Shown here piece after piece: positions 23,381-35,556 of a DNA stretch of 64,000 nt. The stretch comes from Geosiphon pyriformis (lineage: Eukaryota > Glomeromycota > Glomeromycetes > Archaeosporales > Geosiphonaceae): assembly GCA_016748015.1 (NCBI GenBank), contig JAAOMT010000627.1:125884-189883 (forward strand), written 5' to 3'. Below the pieces are notes generated by a model, which had not been told where the DNA came from, ran no database searches, and worked only from the letters and a program-made list of their open reading frames with translations. The stretch's first letter is position 1; each line of letters starts with the position of its first letter. Made by a program: the position numbers and the translations under genes.

Positions 23381-25365
23381 AACTCTGGTTTTCTGTGAGA
23401 CTGAGATAGGAAGCTTGATTCGGGTATCCAGTTGGTGCTGGTTAAGATTGGACAGGACCGCGAGAGATTGGTCAAGACAGTCCATTGCTGGTTTGTGCCT
23501 GATTGTTGTTGAGATTCCTCCATCCCTGATTATAGTCTATAGCTCAAGATCTGAGCTGACTGTAAGAGGGAGTTTAATAGTGGAGAATTGCTTATGTCAT
23601 TGGTGGTGATTGGTAATAATTCTGGGGCAGTGGTTGAGTGTACGGAACTTGTTGTGCATATTGGGGTGGTTGATTTTGAGGTATGAAATATTGGGATATT
23701 ATGCTTTGCTGATATCTTGGTTGCTGGTATTGGTTTCCTTGATTTTGGTCTATGATTTTCTTTCTGCAGTTTTATGTAATGTGTCCAGATTTCTGGCAGT
23801 AGTAACAGTTGCGGGAATTGGTTCTTCAGAGTTGTTGCTGTTACTGACGGTTCTGTTGTTGCAGGTATTTGTTGTTGTTATTTTCTCTCTGTTGTGGTGG
23901 TTGATAGGTTCCTGTAGTTCTGGCTAAGAATTCCTCAATTTTCTGAATTAATTTCTTACTCAATTGGATTATCTTTGTATCGATGTCAGAGTTTCCATTA
24001 ATGGCTAAATTGATGGTTTGCTTCTTGTTCTATGGACTCAAAATTGTGAGCAAGAGTGACAGCATCTTGTAAATTGGTCAGATGGTGAGGTCTTACAGAT
24101 CTTAGAATACTACTCCACAATTTTTTAATGAATTGATTAAGAACTTGCATTACAGTGTAGTAGTCCCTTTTAATAGCTAATATTTGACAAAAAATTTGAT
24201 TGAATTGTTCGAAATAAGTAGTTACTGCTTTGTGATCTTTTTATTTAATTATGCTGAATTGATTCTGCAATCGAATTAACATATTGGGGTCGCAAAAGTA
24301 TTGTATAAAGGCAAGCTTAAAAGTAGTAAAGTCAGTTGGTTTTTCTACAAGACTTTGATACCACAAGTCTGCAGTTCCAGTTAGAAAGAATAGCAGTGCT
24401 TGAATAGCTCTGTCATTATCCCAGTTGTTGGCGGTGATTGCTTTCTTGGCTTCCACAATTCACAAATACACATTATCTTCTTCACCAGAGAAATTTTCCA
24501 ATTTAGCAATATTCCAGTAAGCCATAATCCGGTTAATGGATAGAATGTCACTGGTTATGTTTAAAGGGATTGGTGTCTACATATTTAAGTGTTCTCTGGG
24601 TGCTAATGCTGGTTGTTTTCTTTTGTCACTTGAACCAATAGGTTGTAAGATAACTGTTTCTTTCATTAGGGGAAATGCTGATTCTGCTAGGTTTTGTGCT
24701 GGTGGCTATTCCCAAGTTGATGTGTTTCCTTCTGTTTGATTGGCTGCTGAGGTAAAATTTCCAAACAGTGATCTGTATTCTCCTAATGATTTGGTCTAAC
24801 TGTGTTGATTCCAAGAGTGTGGATTTCCAGGAGTTTGTGGTGTTTCCAACTGGGTTTCCAAGGGTGGGTTGAATACAATTTTACTTTAAGGTGTCTGATG
24901 GTATGATGGAGTTGTTGAGAAGAGGACCTTTGGTTTTTTGTTGACCATGAATTTGTCTTGGGCAGTTGTAAGATTATTGGATCTGTACTCATATTCCTCT
25001 AGATCGGATTCTACTAGTTGTTGTACTTGAGGGAATTGTTTTGTCACATAGTGTTTAATGTCTGTATCGACTATGCATAGGGTTTCAGTAATCACTCAAG
25101 TAGTGGTAGTTGTTGAGTACCTTAGTAAGCTTTGATGAATTTGTTCTCCAAGTCTTCTTGTGTCCATTGTGTGGCCTAACAAGCAGTTGATTTTTGTGTT
25201 GATATAATTGCAAAAATCACTTTCTGTGATGGTGGTTTCTGCTAGTATTCCTAGATCTTTTCAAAAGTATTGAAATAGTGCTTTTTTGTATGAAGAGTGG
25301 TCCTTTTCTATTGTTCCAATAGTCACCACTTTTGTGTATCTCTGGAGTGCTCTGTCTCTGTGGAT
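23381..25365 (-). pseudogene. Family B gag (minus strand)
   Basis: Capsid part about 24180-24530 with EAKKAITANNWDNDRAIQAL and FKLAFIQYFCDPNMLIRLQNQF. A zinc knuckle with CYYCQKSGHIT then a stop and NCRK lies at about 23765-23810. It is preceded by a Q/N-rich stretch and followed by a P/Q/Y-rich tail (23600-23760). The N-terminal region (24540-25365) is low in recognisable motifs. Frame changes and W-to-stop codons split it. Confidence 0.85.
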
Positions 25366-25369
25366 TTAT

Positions 25370-25388
25370 AACCTCACAGAGAGCACCA
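25370..25388 (-). promoter_or_regulatory. Primer-binding site of family B (minus strand)
   Basis: The reverse complement reads TGGTGCTCTCTGTGAGGTT, two bases inside the 5' LTR. It fits complementarity to a tRNA 3' end (CCA, discriminator A, 7-base acceptor arm, 5-base T stem with C61, A58). Confidence 0.8.
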
Positions 25389-25390
25389 AA

Positions 25391-25785
25391 TGTTATAGGT
25401 AAACTTGGTGGGTAATGAAACTGGTAATATTTGGTGCTCTCAATTATTGAAGATGTGTCTTCCACATAATTCTGTTGGCTTAGTCTTGGTTATCAGTCTC
25501 TGAAAGTCTATTCCTGTATGTGAATTTATCCATTGAGTTCTTTTGTTATAAGACACAAAGTTTGTTTTCTGTTGATTGCAATATTTTCTGTAGATGTGAG
25601 CTTTCTTCTTCAAGTTAATGAGTGCAGTTATTAGGGTCTGGCATTGTTTTTTCGCCCTTCTGGTAAGCTAACAAGATAACATTAATATCCAAAACTTAGG
25701 GGGAGCTTCCCTCTTTTACCAGGCTATCACAAAGTCTATTCTCAGACAGTCAATTTTACTATGTTGTTGCTCCACAAAAAATAAG

Positions 25786-25835
<50 letters not shown>

Positions 25836-26423
25836 AAAGATAAATTAGTATCATCAATTGCTGTGATCAAGAGCAATTGGTCCAAATTGTTAATCATTCA
25901 AGGTGGTTATACTAAGAGCATCTGTCCTAGGATGAAGGTATGAGACAAAAATTAATTCACATAAATTCTATGAAGTTTGAGAACATAAATTCATGATTCT
26001 GACTTCTTTAATAATTGGTTTATTTTAGAAGATGAAATAGGGAAGATAATAAATGATAAAGGAATATAAAAATTTGATTCTTGTCTAGAAGTTTGTATCT
26101 ATCTGTCTTTTTTCTAATTTCTACAACTACTTGCTTTTATACATTTTTTTGGTTTTACAGGATTGCTTTCAATTGTTTCACTATTGCTAGCTATTGCTTT
26201 GTTATTTCTGTTATTGGTTTGTTTTTTTACATTATCACTAGTTATCCTATGTTATAACATGTTATCTGATGTTATTATATGTTATTCTGTATTATCCTGT
26301 GTTATAACACATTATTCTATATTATAATGCATTATCCAACGTTATTGCATACTATTCTATATTATGTTACGTTTTGGTCACATTTTTTTATAACTTTGGA
26401 TCAGTTTTTCTACTTAGATAACA
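25391..26423 (-). repeat. 5' LTR of minus-strand family B element (1033 bp)
   Basis: The plus strand begins TGTTATAGGTAAAC and ends TTAGATAACA. It contains a perfect CAATTGC/GCAATTG hairpin at 25855-25879, a run of more than 40 A at about 25787-25833 (T-run in element sense) and the GTTATAAC-rich array at about 26235-26390. This LTR drives transcription and supplies R and U5. Confidence 0.92.
25855..25879. other. Conserved LTR hairpin, family B form
   Basis: CAATTGC (25855-25861) pairs perfectly with GCAATTG (25873-25879) around an 11-base loop holding TGATCA. The family A form at 63540-63564 has CAATAGC and GCTATTG, a paired change at the same stem position. It sits just before the pyrimidine-rich tract in element sense. 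Confidence 0.75.
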
Positions 26424-27280
26424 GCAAATATAAAATCAGTAGCAAATTTCATCTATGAAGACATTATTTATAGACATAAATGTCTAATTAAACTTTTATC
26501 TGACCAAGAAACATATTTTGTGAACAACTTAATATAAAAAATTTGTGAATAGTTTAACATTAAACAACTCTTATTTTCACTATATTATCTATAAACAAAC
26601 AGATTAATAGAACATTTTAACAGAACATTGTATGAATTATTAGCCAAAGTCTCAACCAATTTTGAGCAGAAATAAGATATTTTTATTTTATCAGTGTTAC
26701 TAACACACAAAACACTAAAACAAAATACAACAAAGCACACATTATTTGATTTAACTTATAGAAAAACAGCAATATTACCAATTAATTTTTTAATAGAAAC
26801 ATATCCAGTACAACCAATTACCAAAGAAAACTTCCAAAAAACACTTTAATAAAAAGCCTATATGCTTTTAGTATATTGAAAAAAAAACAACAAATTGCAG
26901 CAACTCATATTGAATACTTTCAAGCTTAACAAAAAGAATTACATGACAACAAATTGTTACCAGTTACTAATAAATTTAAAATTAAAAACAAAGTTTTCTT
27001 ATACAGAACTAAGACTGAAAAACAATGGAGTGAAAAATTTGAACATAAATGAGATAGACTATTTTATATTCATGAAATTCTAGACAATAAATTATATAAG
27101 TTAAAACTTAATAACAAAATTCTAACAAAAGTTGCATATAAAGATTGATTAAAACACTATTAATTTCACAAATTGGTATACATTCCCTTTTAATTAATTC
27201 CAAAGATATTTTCCAAAACTTAGAACCAATAGTTGTAATAAAACAACAACTAAACTTAAATACTTAAATATAATATTATA
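26424..27280 (+). pseudogene. Family C integrase, C-terminal half
   Basis: Continues the integrase cut at 16359. Visible blocks are LLSDQETYFVNN (26495-26530, second catalytic Asp kept), GLIEHFNRTL near 26600 (catalytic Glu kept) and the C-terminal TKTEKQWSEKFEHK block (27005-27050). Stops are common. It is followed by A/T-rich 3' ORF sequence. Confidence 0.85.
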
Positions 27281-27518
27281 ACTCTTTTAAATAATACACA
27301 AACATAAAACAAAAATAATAAATAATTATAAAAAATATCCAATACCAAAAATATATAAAACTCCTATACCCAAAAATAAATTTTTTTATTTGTTTCAAAT
27401 TTTTTTTCAAAAATTTTATTCTTAATTAATCACTGTTTATTATGATTATTTCTTGAAATATTCAACAAATATTTCAAAAATTAATATTAGCCTTGAAAAC
27501 ACTTTTTGATTTATTTAT
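27281..27518 (+). pseudogene. Start of family C 3' ORF region, heavily decayed
   Basis: About 240 bases of A/T-rich sequence between the end of integrase and the solo LTR at 27519. By position it should be the first part of the 3' ORF that continues at 28455, but I see no clear protein blocks in it. Confidence 0.35.
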
Positions 27519-28454
27519 TGTTATTCATAAAAAATATAAGTATTATATAATTAAAAAAGTAATCAATTAGAAATAGGCATAGTAATAAAAGAATTTCAGA
27601 ATTCTTCTGAAGAAATTGCAGAATTCCAAAATCCCAGAATTCTTCATAAAAAATCACAGAATTTTAGAATTCTTTTGAAAAAATTACAAAATTTCAAAAA
27701 TTTTATATAACACTAACTATATATATATAGCAGTAGTATTAGAAACAAAAAAAGTAAGGAGATTCAGATTCAAAATTTGGTTTAGTTTCAATTAAGCATT
27801 TTTTTTTATCAATCAATTAACCCTTACTTTATAAATAATTAATATTTACCAAAGTGAATTCATCTACAAAATATCAAATAAAACATACTTATTATCATCC
27901 AATTTATGCTGCTATTATTTGTTTGAGAATTCAATTACTCTTTTATTTATTAATACTTCATGTTGATAACATCCAACACTTAACTATACTGAAACAATAG
28001 CTCTTAATCATGGCTATTAATAAGATACTAATTCTTATTTTTTTTTCTTTATTTTTCTTTTATTTTTCTTTTATTTCTTTGTTATTTGTTGTTTACTAAC
28101 TGATTTAAGAGATTAAGTACTGATTAATTAACATTAAGAATAGTCTAATAAAAAACCCAAAAATAAAAGTATAGAATTTATAAATTAACAAATAGCTTAC
28201 CAGAAGAGCACAACTGCCAGAATAAACTGGCCATCACACTGAAAAAAAAAATTTGATAAAATAATTATTTTAGGAGGCTATTGAAAACAACTATTAAATT
28301 TTTGTCTATTATACAAAGAACTCCAATTCAAAACCTTTAGATATAAAAATCTTCAGATTACTAAAATCTTCAGACTTATCAACAAAATTAGCTATTGAGT
28401 ACCAAGTTATGAGTTTGTTATTTGTTTTCATACCCTAAATAATTATTTGTAACA
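27519..28454 (+). repeat. Solo LTR of family A1 (936 bp), duplication TTAT/CTAT
   Basis: Starts TGTTATTCATA and ends TTTGTAACA. Flanks TTAT (27515-27518) and CTAT (28455-28458) give a 4-bp duplication with one C/T change. It contains the A1 features in order: GGAATTCC-like repeats, TATATATAG, CAATAGC hairpin near 28000, T-rich tract. Confidence 0.88.
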
Positions 28455-29067
28455 CTATAATAATTAATGGAAGTTAAATTAATTACATTCAAAAAATACT
28501 ACAGCTTTAGTAGTAAACAATTGACAGAATTATTACTCTTATAAAAAAACACAAAAAGTTATTCTGAAATTCAATTACCAAAACTTTTAAAGCAAACATT
28601 AAAAAAAAATCTTTTATTTGCCACTATTAACATTTCACCAAATTCCACAACACAACAAAAACTTTTACAGTACTTTAATAAACAGAATAATGAATATACT
28701 CTTATATATAAATACTTTTATATTGAAAAAACACTTTATAAACAAAAACTAAAACTTGAAGCAACAAATCTTACTTCTAAAGCTATACAAAAACAAATTC
28801 ACAACAAATTCAAGACAGCAGCTGGACCAACAAACATTTGCTATAAACTTAAAACAATATTTAGACTCTATAACTTATTCAATATTTGTAAAAATGTTCT
28901 ACAAAATCTAATACTTCAACCAATAAAAATTCAATATATTAACAAACTCACAGAACTAAAATTTCAACAATTTTCAGATCAAATTACCATGATTATTTTG
29001 AATTAATATCTTAATATTACAAATAATACTTGGACTTTAATAAAACTTAGTCTTAAGAAGAAAATTA
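28455..29067 (+). pseudogene. Family C 3' ORF
   Basis: One frame is nearly open from about 28480 to 29000, with blocks EYTLIYKYFYIEKTLYKQKLKLEAT, KAIQKQIHNKFKTAAG and YKLKTIFRLYNLF. The lysine-rich helical character resembles the 3' ORFs of A and B in position and style, but the sequence is clearly different. No known domain. It ends at a purine run (AAGAAGAAAATTA) just before the LTR at 29068. Confidence 0.6.
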
Positions 29068-30002
29068 TGTTATCAGTAGAATTTTAACTAGTAATTAACA
29101 TAAAATTACTCTTATAATTTCTAGCATTAATTAGTATATATTATTATTATTTTAATTATTACTTATTAAGTTAATCAAATTATTAAATATTATTATTCAA
29201 TTAATAACCCAATTTGTATAATAGAAATTAAGATAATTAAATTACACAATACTCTAAACCATTTAATATTCAAAAATTTGCCGAAATTGGTAGAAATTGG
29301 CCGAAATAATCAATAGTTCATAGAAATAACTTGTAATTTACCAAAATGTATCTTTAGTTTGCCAAAATTAGAGCAAAAAGAAAAGTACAAGTTCAAAAAC
29401 TAGTATCACAACAAGTTATATAAAATAAAAGCTTCTTTTTTTAAGAAAATGTATCTATTTTAGATATTTTTTAATTAAAATCAATTATCTTTTACATATT
29501 TATACAAAATTAAATAAAAAGCAAATATTTAAAAACTCAAATTTTTAATTATTTTATTTGAAATTCCCAAAAACCAACTAACATTTTGAAATTAATTAGC
29601 TACCAATTTCAATAATCTATTAATGACTCCAGACTTGAATAGGAAATAGTTTTTTTGATAAAATTTTATTTTTTTTATTTTTTATTTTTTTTTATTTTTT
29701 TTATTATAATTATTAAGATAGTCTACAGACAAAATTCTTGTAAAAAAGTTGATTTTTACAGCAAAGTAACTACACATTTTTAATGAGCTTCCAGATAAGC
29801 AATTTCTGAGAAAAAGTTGATGTTTACTATAATGTAACTATATAAAATAATTGGTATGAAATTGGTTATTTTACTTATAAGTCTAGCAGTTCAAATTATA
29901 AAAGATAATTTAAAAATAAATTCAGTTACTGAAAGTTCATGAATTAGCAACAACACAGCATTAACAATATTTAAAAAAAGAGACCAAAAACCTTCAATAA
30001 TA
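29068..30002 (+). repeat. 3' LTR of family C element (935 bp)
   Basis: Starts TGTTATCAGTAG and ends CAATAATA. It aligns with 8224-9175 throughout, including the GCC(G/A)AAAT repeats at 29276-29370, with mostly C/T and A/G differences and a 17-bp deletion near 29935. Confidence 0.9.
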
Positions 30003-30700
30003 ACATATTGCTCAAGAAAATATGAGATCTTATATAACAAAAAATAGATATATATAGCAAGAGTATTAAAAACAGAAAAAACAGAATTAATACAGACAAG
30101 TTCAATTACAACTCATTAATTATCTAATATCTCTTTCTTTAAAAAGTAGTTTTTTACAACTTGAAGTGAAATCAATTCACATATTAATAAAATATCAATT
30201 ATTACTTAAAATTTATATTACTATTACTTAATTAAGAATATTAATTAATTTTATGCTATTAACACTCAATGTTAATAGAATTTAATACTTAATTATACTG
30301 AATCAATAGTTTTTGATCACAGCTATTAATAGAATACTAATTTTTTATTTTTATTTTTTTTCCTATTTTTTTTATTTTTTATTATTTTTTTTTGTTTTAT
30401 TTTTTTTGTTGTTTGTTAATTGATTAAAAAAATTAAGCACTGAATATTTGATGTCAAAAATAGTCTGATAAAAGACCTAAAAATAAAAGTAGAAATTTAA
30501 GAATAGCTTATTAAAAGAGCATGACTGTCAGAATAAACTGGCTATTATACTGGAAAAAAAAATTCACAAAAAAAAACATTAATTGAATTTCTGTTTATTA
30601 TACAAAAAACTTAACTAAAACCTTCAGACATTACCAGCTATTGAGCACCAAGTTACAGGTTTGTTATTTATTTTAACACTCTAAATAATCACCTATAATA
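30003..30700 (+). repeat. LTR of family A2, 3' fragment (joins 8040-8223)
   Basis: Resumes the A2 LTR after the family C insertion: TTGCTCAAG remnant, TATATATAG box near 30050, CAATAG hairpin near 30303, T-rich tract, and the end CCTATAATA at 30700 (from CCTGTAACA). Confidence 0.85.
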
Positions 30701-33700
30701 TTAGTAATAATTTCTTAAGTATTATTAGTAATAACATCAAAAACCAGAAAAAACAATAATGAATCAGTTTTTATTTGGTCAGTTCAGTTCTTAAAAACAA
30801 ATAATTTAACAAAAAATTGTTGCTTTGCTTTTAAAACTGGCAAAAATCTGTTAAAAAATACTATATTTGGCAATATAATTAGTAATTAATCTTGGTTTAT
30901 TTTAAACAACATGCTAAATAATACAATAAAAATTTCATTTTTTGGTCTTTTTGGCTATTTTCAAAAAAGTAATATTAGTAATACTAAATATAGCAACAAT
31001 AATTAAGAAAACTAGTTTGTTAATTGGTCTACTATTAAAAACTTTTAGGCTTTTGATAGAAGTGGAAACAACACTAAAACTAATTCAAATGTGTTTTTTT
31101 AAGAGAATTTTAACTAGTAAAAAACCAGTCAAAAATGAAAAAAATGTTTTAGTAATTACCAAAAACAGTTTTTTATTACTATTATTTAAGAAAAAAGTTT
31201 TTAAGATATTCTGTCTTAATATTATTATTATTATTTTGCAAATAATTAAAAAAACCAAAGATTTTAAAAAACAACAATAATTACTTGTATTTATTATTAT
31301 TATATTGAATTTTTTGTAATTTTAAATAAAATCTTGGAAAAAATTTTCTTAACAACAATCAATTCTCTTTTTAATATAAACAATAACAATAACAATATAT
31401 TTTTTAAAATAAACCAAAATTAATTACTAATTATATTATTAAATATGGTGTTTTTTGACAGATTTTTACCAGTTTTAAATACAAAACAATTCATTGAGTT
31501 ATCTAATCTTAAAAATTGAACTAATCAAATAAAAATTGAATTAATTTTTTTTATTCTGTTTTTTAATACTGTTTTTGTTAATATTTAAGAAACAATTTTG
31601 AATTGTTTAAAATTTTCTAAATAAATAGTTTCTATTTTGGTACTTAATGCTATTTTCAAAATTAAATTGGTTTTTATTAATTTTTTGTTTTATTTACTGT
31701 CTGGTTTTATTGGATTTAAGTTAGTTTTTAAAAATAATATCAAGTTATTTTGTATAAATTTTGGTTTAAACTTTTTTTGGTTACTATTACTAATATTTTT
31801 ATAAGTGGTTTTTTTTTAATTATACTTAAGATTGTTAAATTTTTTGTAATAATCTTTGATTATATCTTTTTTAACATATTTTCAAATAATATTAAAAATA
31901 TTTTTGGTATTTTTGATATTATTACTTTAGTTAAATTAAAGTTTATTAGTTTGTAACAATATAATATTATTACTTTTAATATATTTTTTTTGTTATTATT
32001 ACTTTTGCTTACTAATTTGTATTGATAAAAAAACAGTATTAAAATTTTTTTTTTGTTCAATTAAAAAAAGATTATTATTTTAAAAAATACTTAAAAAATC
32101 CAGTTAATTAATTTTTTTTGGTTGTACTGTTTTTAAGATTAATAATTTGATTTTTTAAGTTAGGATCATATTTGTTTTATTTTTTGTTCTTTTAATTTTT
32201 AATTTTTATTATATTAATACTTTATATTTATTATATTTAAGTCTCATAAATTGCTAAATTTTGTTATTATAAAAACTAATATTCTATACAAGTCTTATAT
32301 TTAATAGAAAATTTTTAGATATTATTATTGTTATAAGTATTAAAACTTAAATAACTTAATAAAATTTATTATTAAATTTATTAGTTTTTTGATTATTTTA
32401 ATTTTTTTTTGTTTAAAAATATACACAAAAATTACAAAATAAAAAAAAACTTGCTTATTATTATTAATGTTTTTAAGAACTTTACTATTTTTCTGACTGA
32501 TATGTTTAAAAACTTTGCTAATTTTAAAGCTAAAATTAAGTTTAATAATATAAATAAAAATAAATTTAGTGTTTTTAAAGTATTTTTTCTAAGTAAAAAT
32601 ATTTGGTTATTTTGTGGCAAATATGTGTTTTTAATCTTAAAAATAGTATTGTAAAAACTAAAGTGTTTTTTAATAATTTTATTTTTAATATTCGAAATTT
32701 AAATAATAATATTAAGAAACTTAGTAAACTAAATTTACTTTTAGTTTTTTTTAATTTAATTTAACTTAGTTTAAACTAAGACTTATGTTTAATTATATGT
32801 AAAAAATATATAAATTATATTTAATTTGTGTTACTTAATGTAATTTATAGTGTTAAATTATAGTTAAATTATATTAAACTTAATAAAAAAATTTTTTTAT
32901 TTATAATTTTTTTATTTTTTTAATAATTATTATTGTTATTATTAAATTAACTTGTTAAAAAAATTTATAATAAAAATATAATATTATAAATAATTTAATA
33001 AAAACTACATATTATAAACATAAAATTAACTTATTAAAACTAAATAATTTATTAAAAAGATAAAAAACATTAAAATAAATTTGTTAACATAGAAAAAATT
33101 AAAATATCAAGTATTAAAAAGCTATTAAGTTATTAAATCTTTATTTTTTATGTAAAAAACTTTATTAAAAATTTTTAAATTTACAAATTTTTAAATTAAT
33201 ATTGAAATAATAATATTAAATAATAAAAACTTATTTAAAAAAAATATTTATAATAATATTTATAGCTATTTATTAATAACTTATAGCTTTTGAATGTCCT
33301 TAGTTTCAGTAATTTTTTTGCAATTAAGCAATATCTTTCTAATGTTAATTTGAATATTATTAAATATTTACACAAATGAGTCTTTAAGAAATTTGGATAT
33401 ATATAATATAAGATATAATATTGCTGTATTTTTTGTTAATTTAAACCTAAATATAGATATTGAGATTAATGATCTGGTTTCTTTTATGTTAACAGAATTA
33501 CAAGCAATTGTTTTGGTCTTAAAATGTGTTCCTGTTTCTAATACTATTGTAGTGTATTCAAATAGCCAAGCTGCTTTGAATGCTTATATTATAGAATTAA
33601 ATATGGTTTTGTTAGACTTTTATAATTAACACTGGCTTAAAAAATATTGTATTGTAAATTCTGTTAGAAGTAAGAATTTTAATGTTTTTTGGTTTAAGAT

Positions 33701-33756
33701 TAAAAATTATTTAGGTATCTTAAGTAATAAGTATGCTAATAAATTGGCTAATATAA
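30701..33756 (+). pseudogene. LINE 3' region with RNase H remnant, extremely A/T-rich
   Basis: The identifiable part is at the 3' end. 33345-33760 reads blocks IYTNESLRNL (YTDGS motif with D to N), IAVFFVNLN, LTELQAIVLVLKCVPVSNTIVVYSNSQAALNA and GILSNKYANKLANI, the layout of a LINE-type RNase H. The 2.6 kb before it probably holds RT, but A/T bias is so strong that no YxDD or other RT motif can be trusted. Hydrophobic open stretches such as 30942-31280 are by-products of poly-T codons. It is cut at 33757 by a family A1 LTR. It may be the other half of the LINE at 4313-5967. Confidence 0.6.
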
Positions 33757-34387
33757 TATTACTTATAAAAATTAAAAATTATGATAGTAGATAAAATAGC
33801 CAATCAGAAATAGACATAGTAAAAAAAAATTCCAGGATTTTTTTTAAGGAATTACAAGATTTCAGAATTTCAGAATTTCTTTCAAAAAAATTGAAAAATT
33901 TCAAGAAATTTCATATAACATAAATTATATATATATATAGTAAGAATGTTAAAAGCAGAATTTAATACAATAGAATTCAGATTAATTTAAAACAACAATA
34001 TTTTTTTTTCAAAAGATAGTTTTTTATGACTTGAAGTAAAATTATTTTCATATTAATAAAATTATCTATTATTATCAAATTCATGTTATTATTACTTAAT
34101 TAAAAAAATATTAATTTATTTTATTTTATTAATATAGAGTGTTAATAGAATTTAATACTTAATCATACTAGAACAATAGCTCTTAATTATGGCTATTAAC
34201 AAGATATTAATTTTTTATTTTTTTTTCTAATTTTTATTTATTTATTTTTTTTTTGTTTTGTTTCTTGTTATTTACTAATTGATTAAAAGAATTAAGCACT
34301 AAGTATTTGATGTCAAAGATAGTCTAATAAAAAACTTGAAAACAAGGATAAAAATTTAAGAATAGCTTATTAAAAGAACATAACTGC
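33757..34387 (+). repeat. 5' LTR of a family A1 element, first fragment
   Basis: Starts TATTACTTATAA (TGTTAC with G to A). It carries decayed GGAATTCC repeats, TATATATAG near 33925, a CAATAGC hairpin near 34173 and the T-rich tract. Interrupted at 34387 by a solo B LTR; continues at 35374-35556. Confidence 0.87.
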
Positions 34388-35373
34388 TGTTATTTGAATA
34401 GAAAAACTGATTCAAAGTTATGAAGAAACATGACCAAAACATGACATAATACAGAATAGTATGCAATAATATTGGATAACACGTTATAACTTAAAATAAC
34501 ACAGAATAATACATTATAATATAGGATAACACAGAATAATATGTAATAATACCAGATAATATGTTATAACATAGAATAACTAGTAATAACATAGAAAAAT
34601 GAAGCAATTACAAAAATAGCAAAGCAATAATTAACAATAACAGAACAATCAGAAGCAATCTTGTAGAACAAAAAAAATGTATAAAATAAGTAGCTATAGA
34701 AGTTAGAAAGACATTTAGAGAGAAAATTAGACTTTTAGGAGTCAATTAAATTCACAGATCATAATTATTAAATACTTATCCTTTCAAAGATAGTTGCTAT
34801 CAACTAAAATAGAATTATATCAATAAAATATCTCTTCAATTCTTCAAATCTATGTTATTATCCACTACTTAATCTGCTGACACAATAGCTCTTAATTATA
34901 GCTATTAATAAGACACTTATTTCTTATTTTATTTTCTTTATTTTTTTATTTTTTTTTATTTTTTTTTATTTTTTATTTTTCTCTTGTGGAGCAGCAACAT
35001 AAAAAAATTGACTGTTTGAAAATAGACTTCGTGATAGCCTGGTAAAAGAAAGAGGCTCCTCCTAAGTTTTGAATATTAATATTATCTTGTTAGCTTACTA
35101 AAAGGGCAAAAAGACAATACCAGACCTTAACAATTGTGCTCATTAGCTCAAAAAAGATAGCTCACATTTTTAAAAAAGTTGCAATCAGTAAAAACCAAAC
35201 CTCTGTGCCTTATAATCAAAGAACTCAATGGGTAAATTCACAACCAGTAAAATAAGACCTTCAGAGACTGATAATCAAGATTAAGCTACTGGAATTATGC
35301 AAAACATGTCTTACCAATAATTGAGAGCACCAAACATTACCATCTTCCTACTCCACCAAGTTTACCTGTAACA
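34388..35373 (+). repeat. Solo LTR of family B (986 bp), exact duplication CTGC/CTGC
   Basis: Starts TGTTATTTGAATAG and ends TTTACCTGTAACA. CTGC flanks both sides (34384-34387 and 35374-35377). The GTTATAAC-rich array is at about 34440-34590. Its hairpin near 34880 has the CAATAGC/GCTATTA form, unlike the CAATTGC of other B copies. Confidence 0.9.
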
Positions 35374-35556
35374 CTGCTAAAATAAACAAGCCACCATATT
35401 AAAAAAAAATTTACAGAAGAAACCAGTAATTAAATCTTTGTTTATTATACAAAAAACTCAACCAAAACCTTCAAAAATTATCAATATTCTCAACTATTAA
35501 ATACTAAGTTATGGATTTGTTATTTGTTTCAACATCTCAAATAATTATCTGTAATA
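35374..35556 (+). repeat. 5' LTR of a family A1 element, second fragment
   Basis: Completes the LTR begun at 33757 and ends TCTGTAATA. It is directly followed by a decayed primer-binding site (TAGTGCTTTTTGTGAGATA at 35559-35577), which shows it is a 5' LTR. Confidence 0.85.

Larger units (their letters stand above)
16360..26423 (-). mobile_element. Complete family B Ty3/gypsy retrotransposon, minus strand (about 10.1 kb)
   Basis: Two LTRs (16360-17377 and 25391-26423) bracket gag, protease, cysteine-rich module, dUTPase, RT, RNase H, integrase and 3' ORF, all on the minus strand. Flanks GCAG (16356-16359) and GCAA (26424-26427) are a 4-bp duplication with one G/A change. Removing one copy restores the family C integrase reading. 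It is far less decayed than its host, so it is younger. Confidence 0.93.
8224..30002 (+). mobile_element. Family C Ty3/gypsy retrotransposon, complete at the ends, containing three later insertions
   Basis: Bounded by LTRs 8224-9175 and 29068-30002. Flanks GCAC (8220-8223) and ACAT (30003-30006) are explained as one 4-bp duplication with two transitions, because removing one copy restores the A2 LTR reading TATAGCACATTGCTC found in the copy at 38880. Internal order is gag, protease, cysteine-rich module, dUTPase, RT, RNase H, integrase, 3' ORF. Insertions at 12288-13260, 16360-26423 and 27519-28454 leave a native element of roughly 9.8 kb. Every domain has stops. Confidence 0.87.

Noticed and set aside
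23203-23927. Plus-strand ORFs of 68 to 105 codons in the middle of the minus-strand B element
   Set aside because: They are shadows antisense to the gag and protease of that element, which have clear domain motifs on the minus strand.
25787-25833. Run of more than 40 A considered as a poly(A) tail of a retroposed gene
   Set aside because: It occupies the T/C-rich tract position of a family B LTR on the minus strand, which is present at shorter length in every other B and A LTR.
30942-31280. 112-codon plus-strand ORF, hydrophobic and basic
   Set aside because: Composition follows from poly-T and poly-A runs; it sits within LINE remnant sequence and has no motif.
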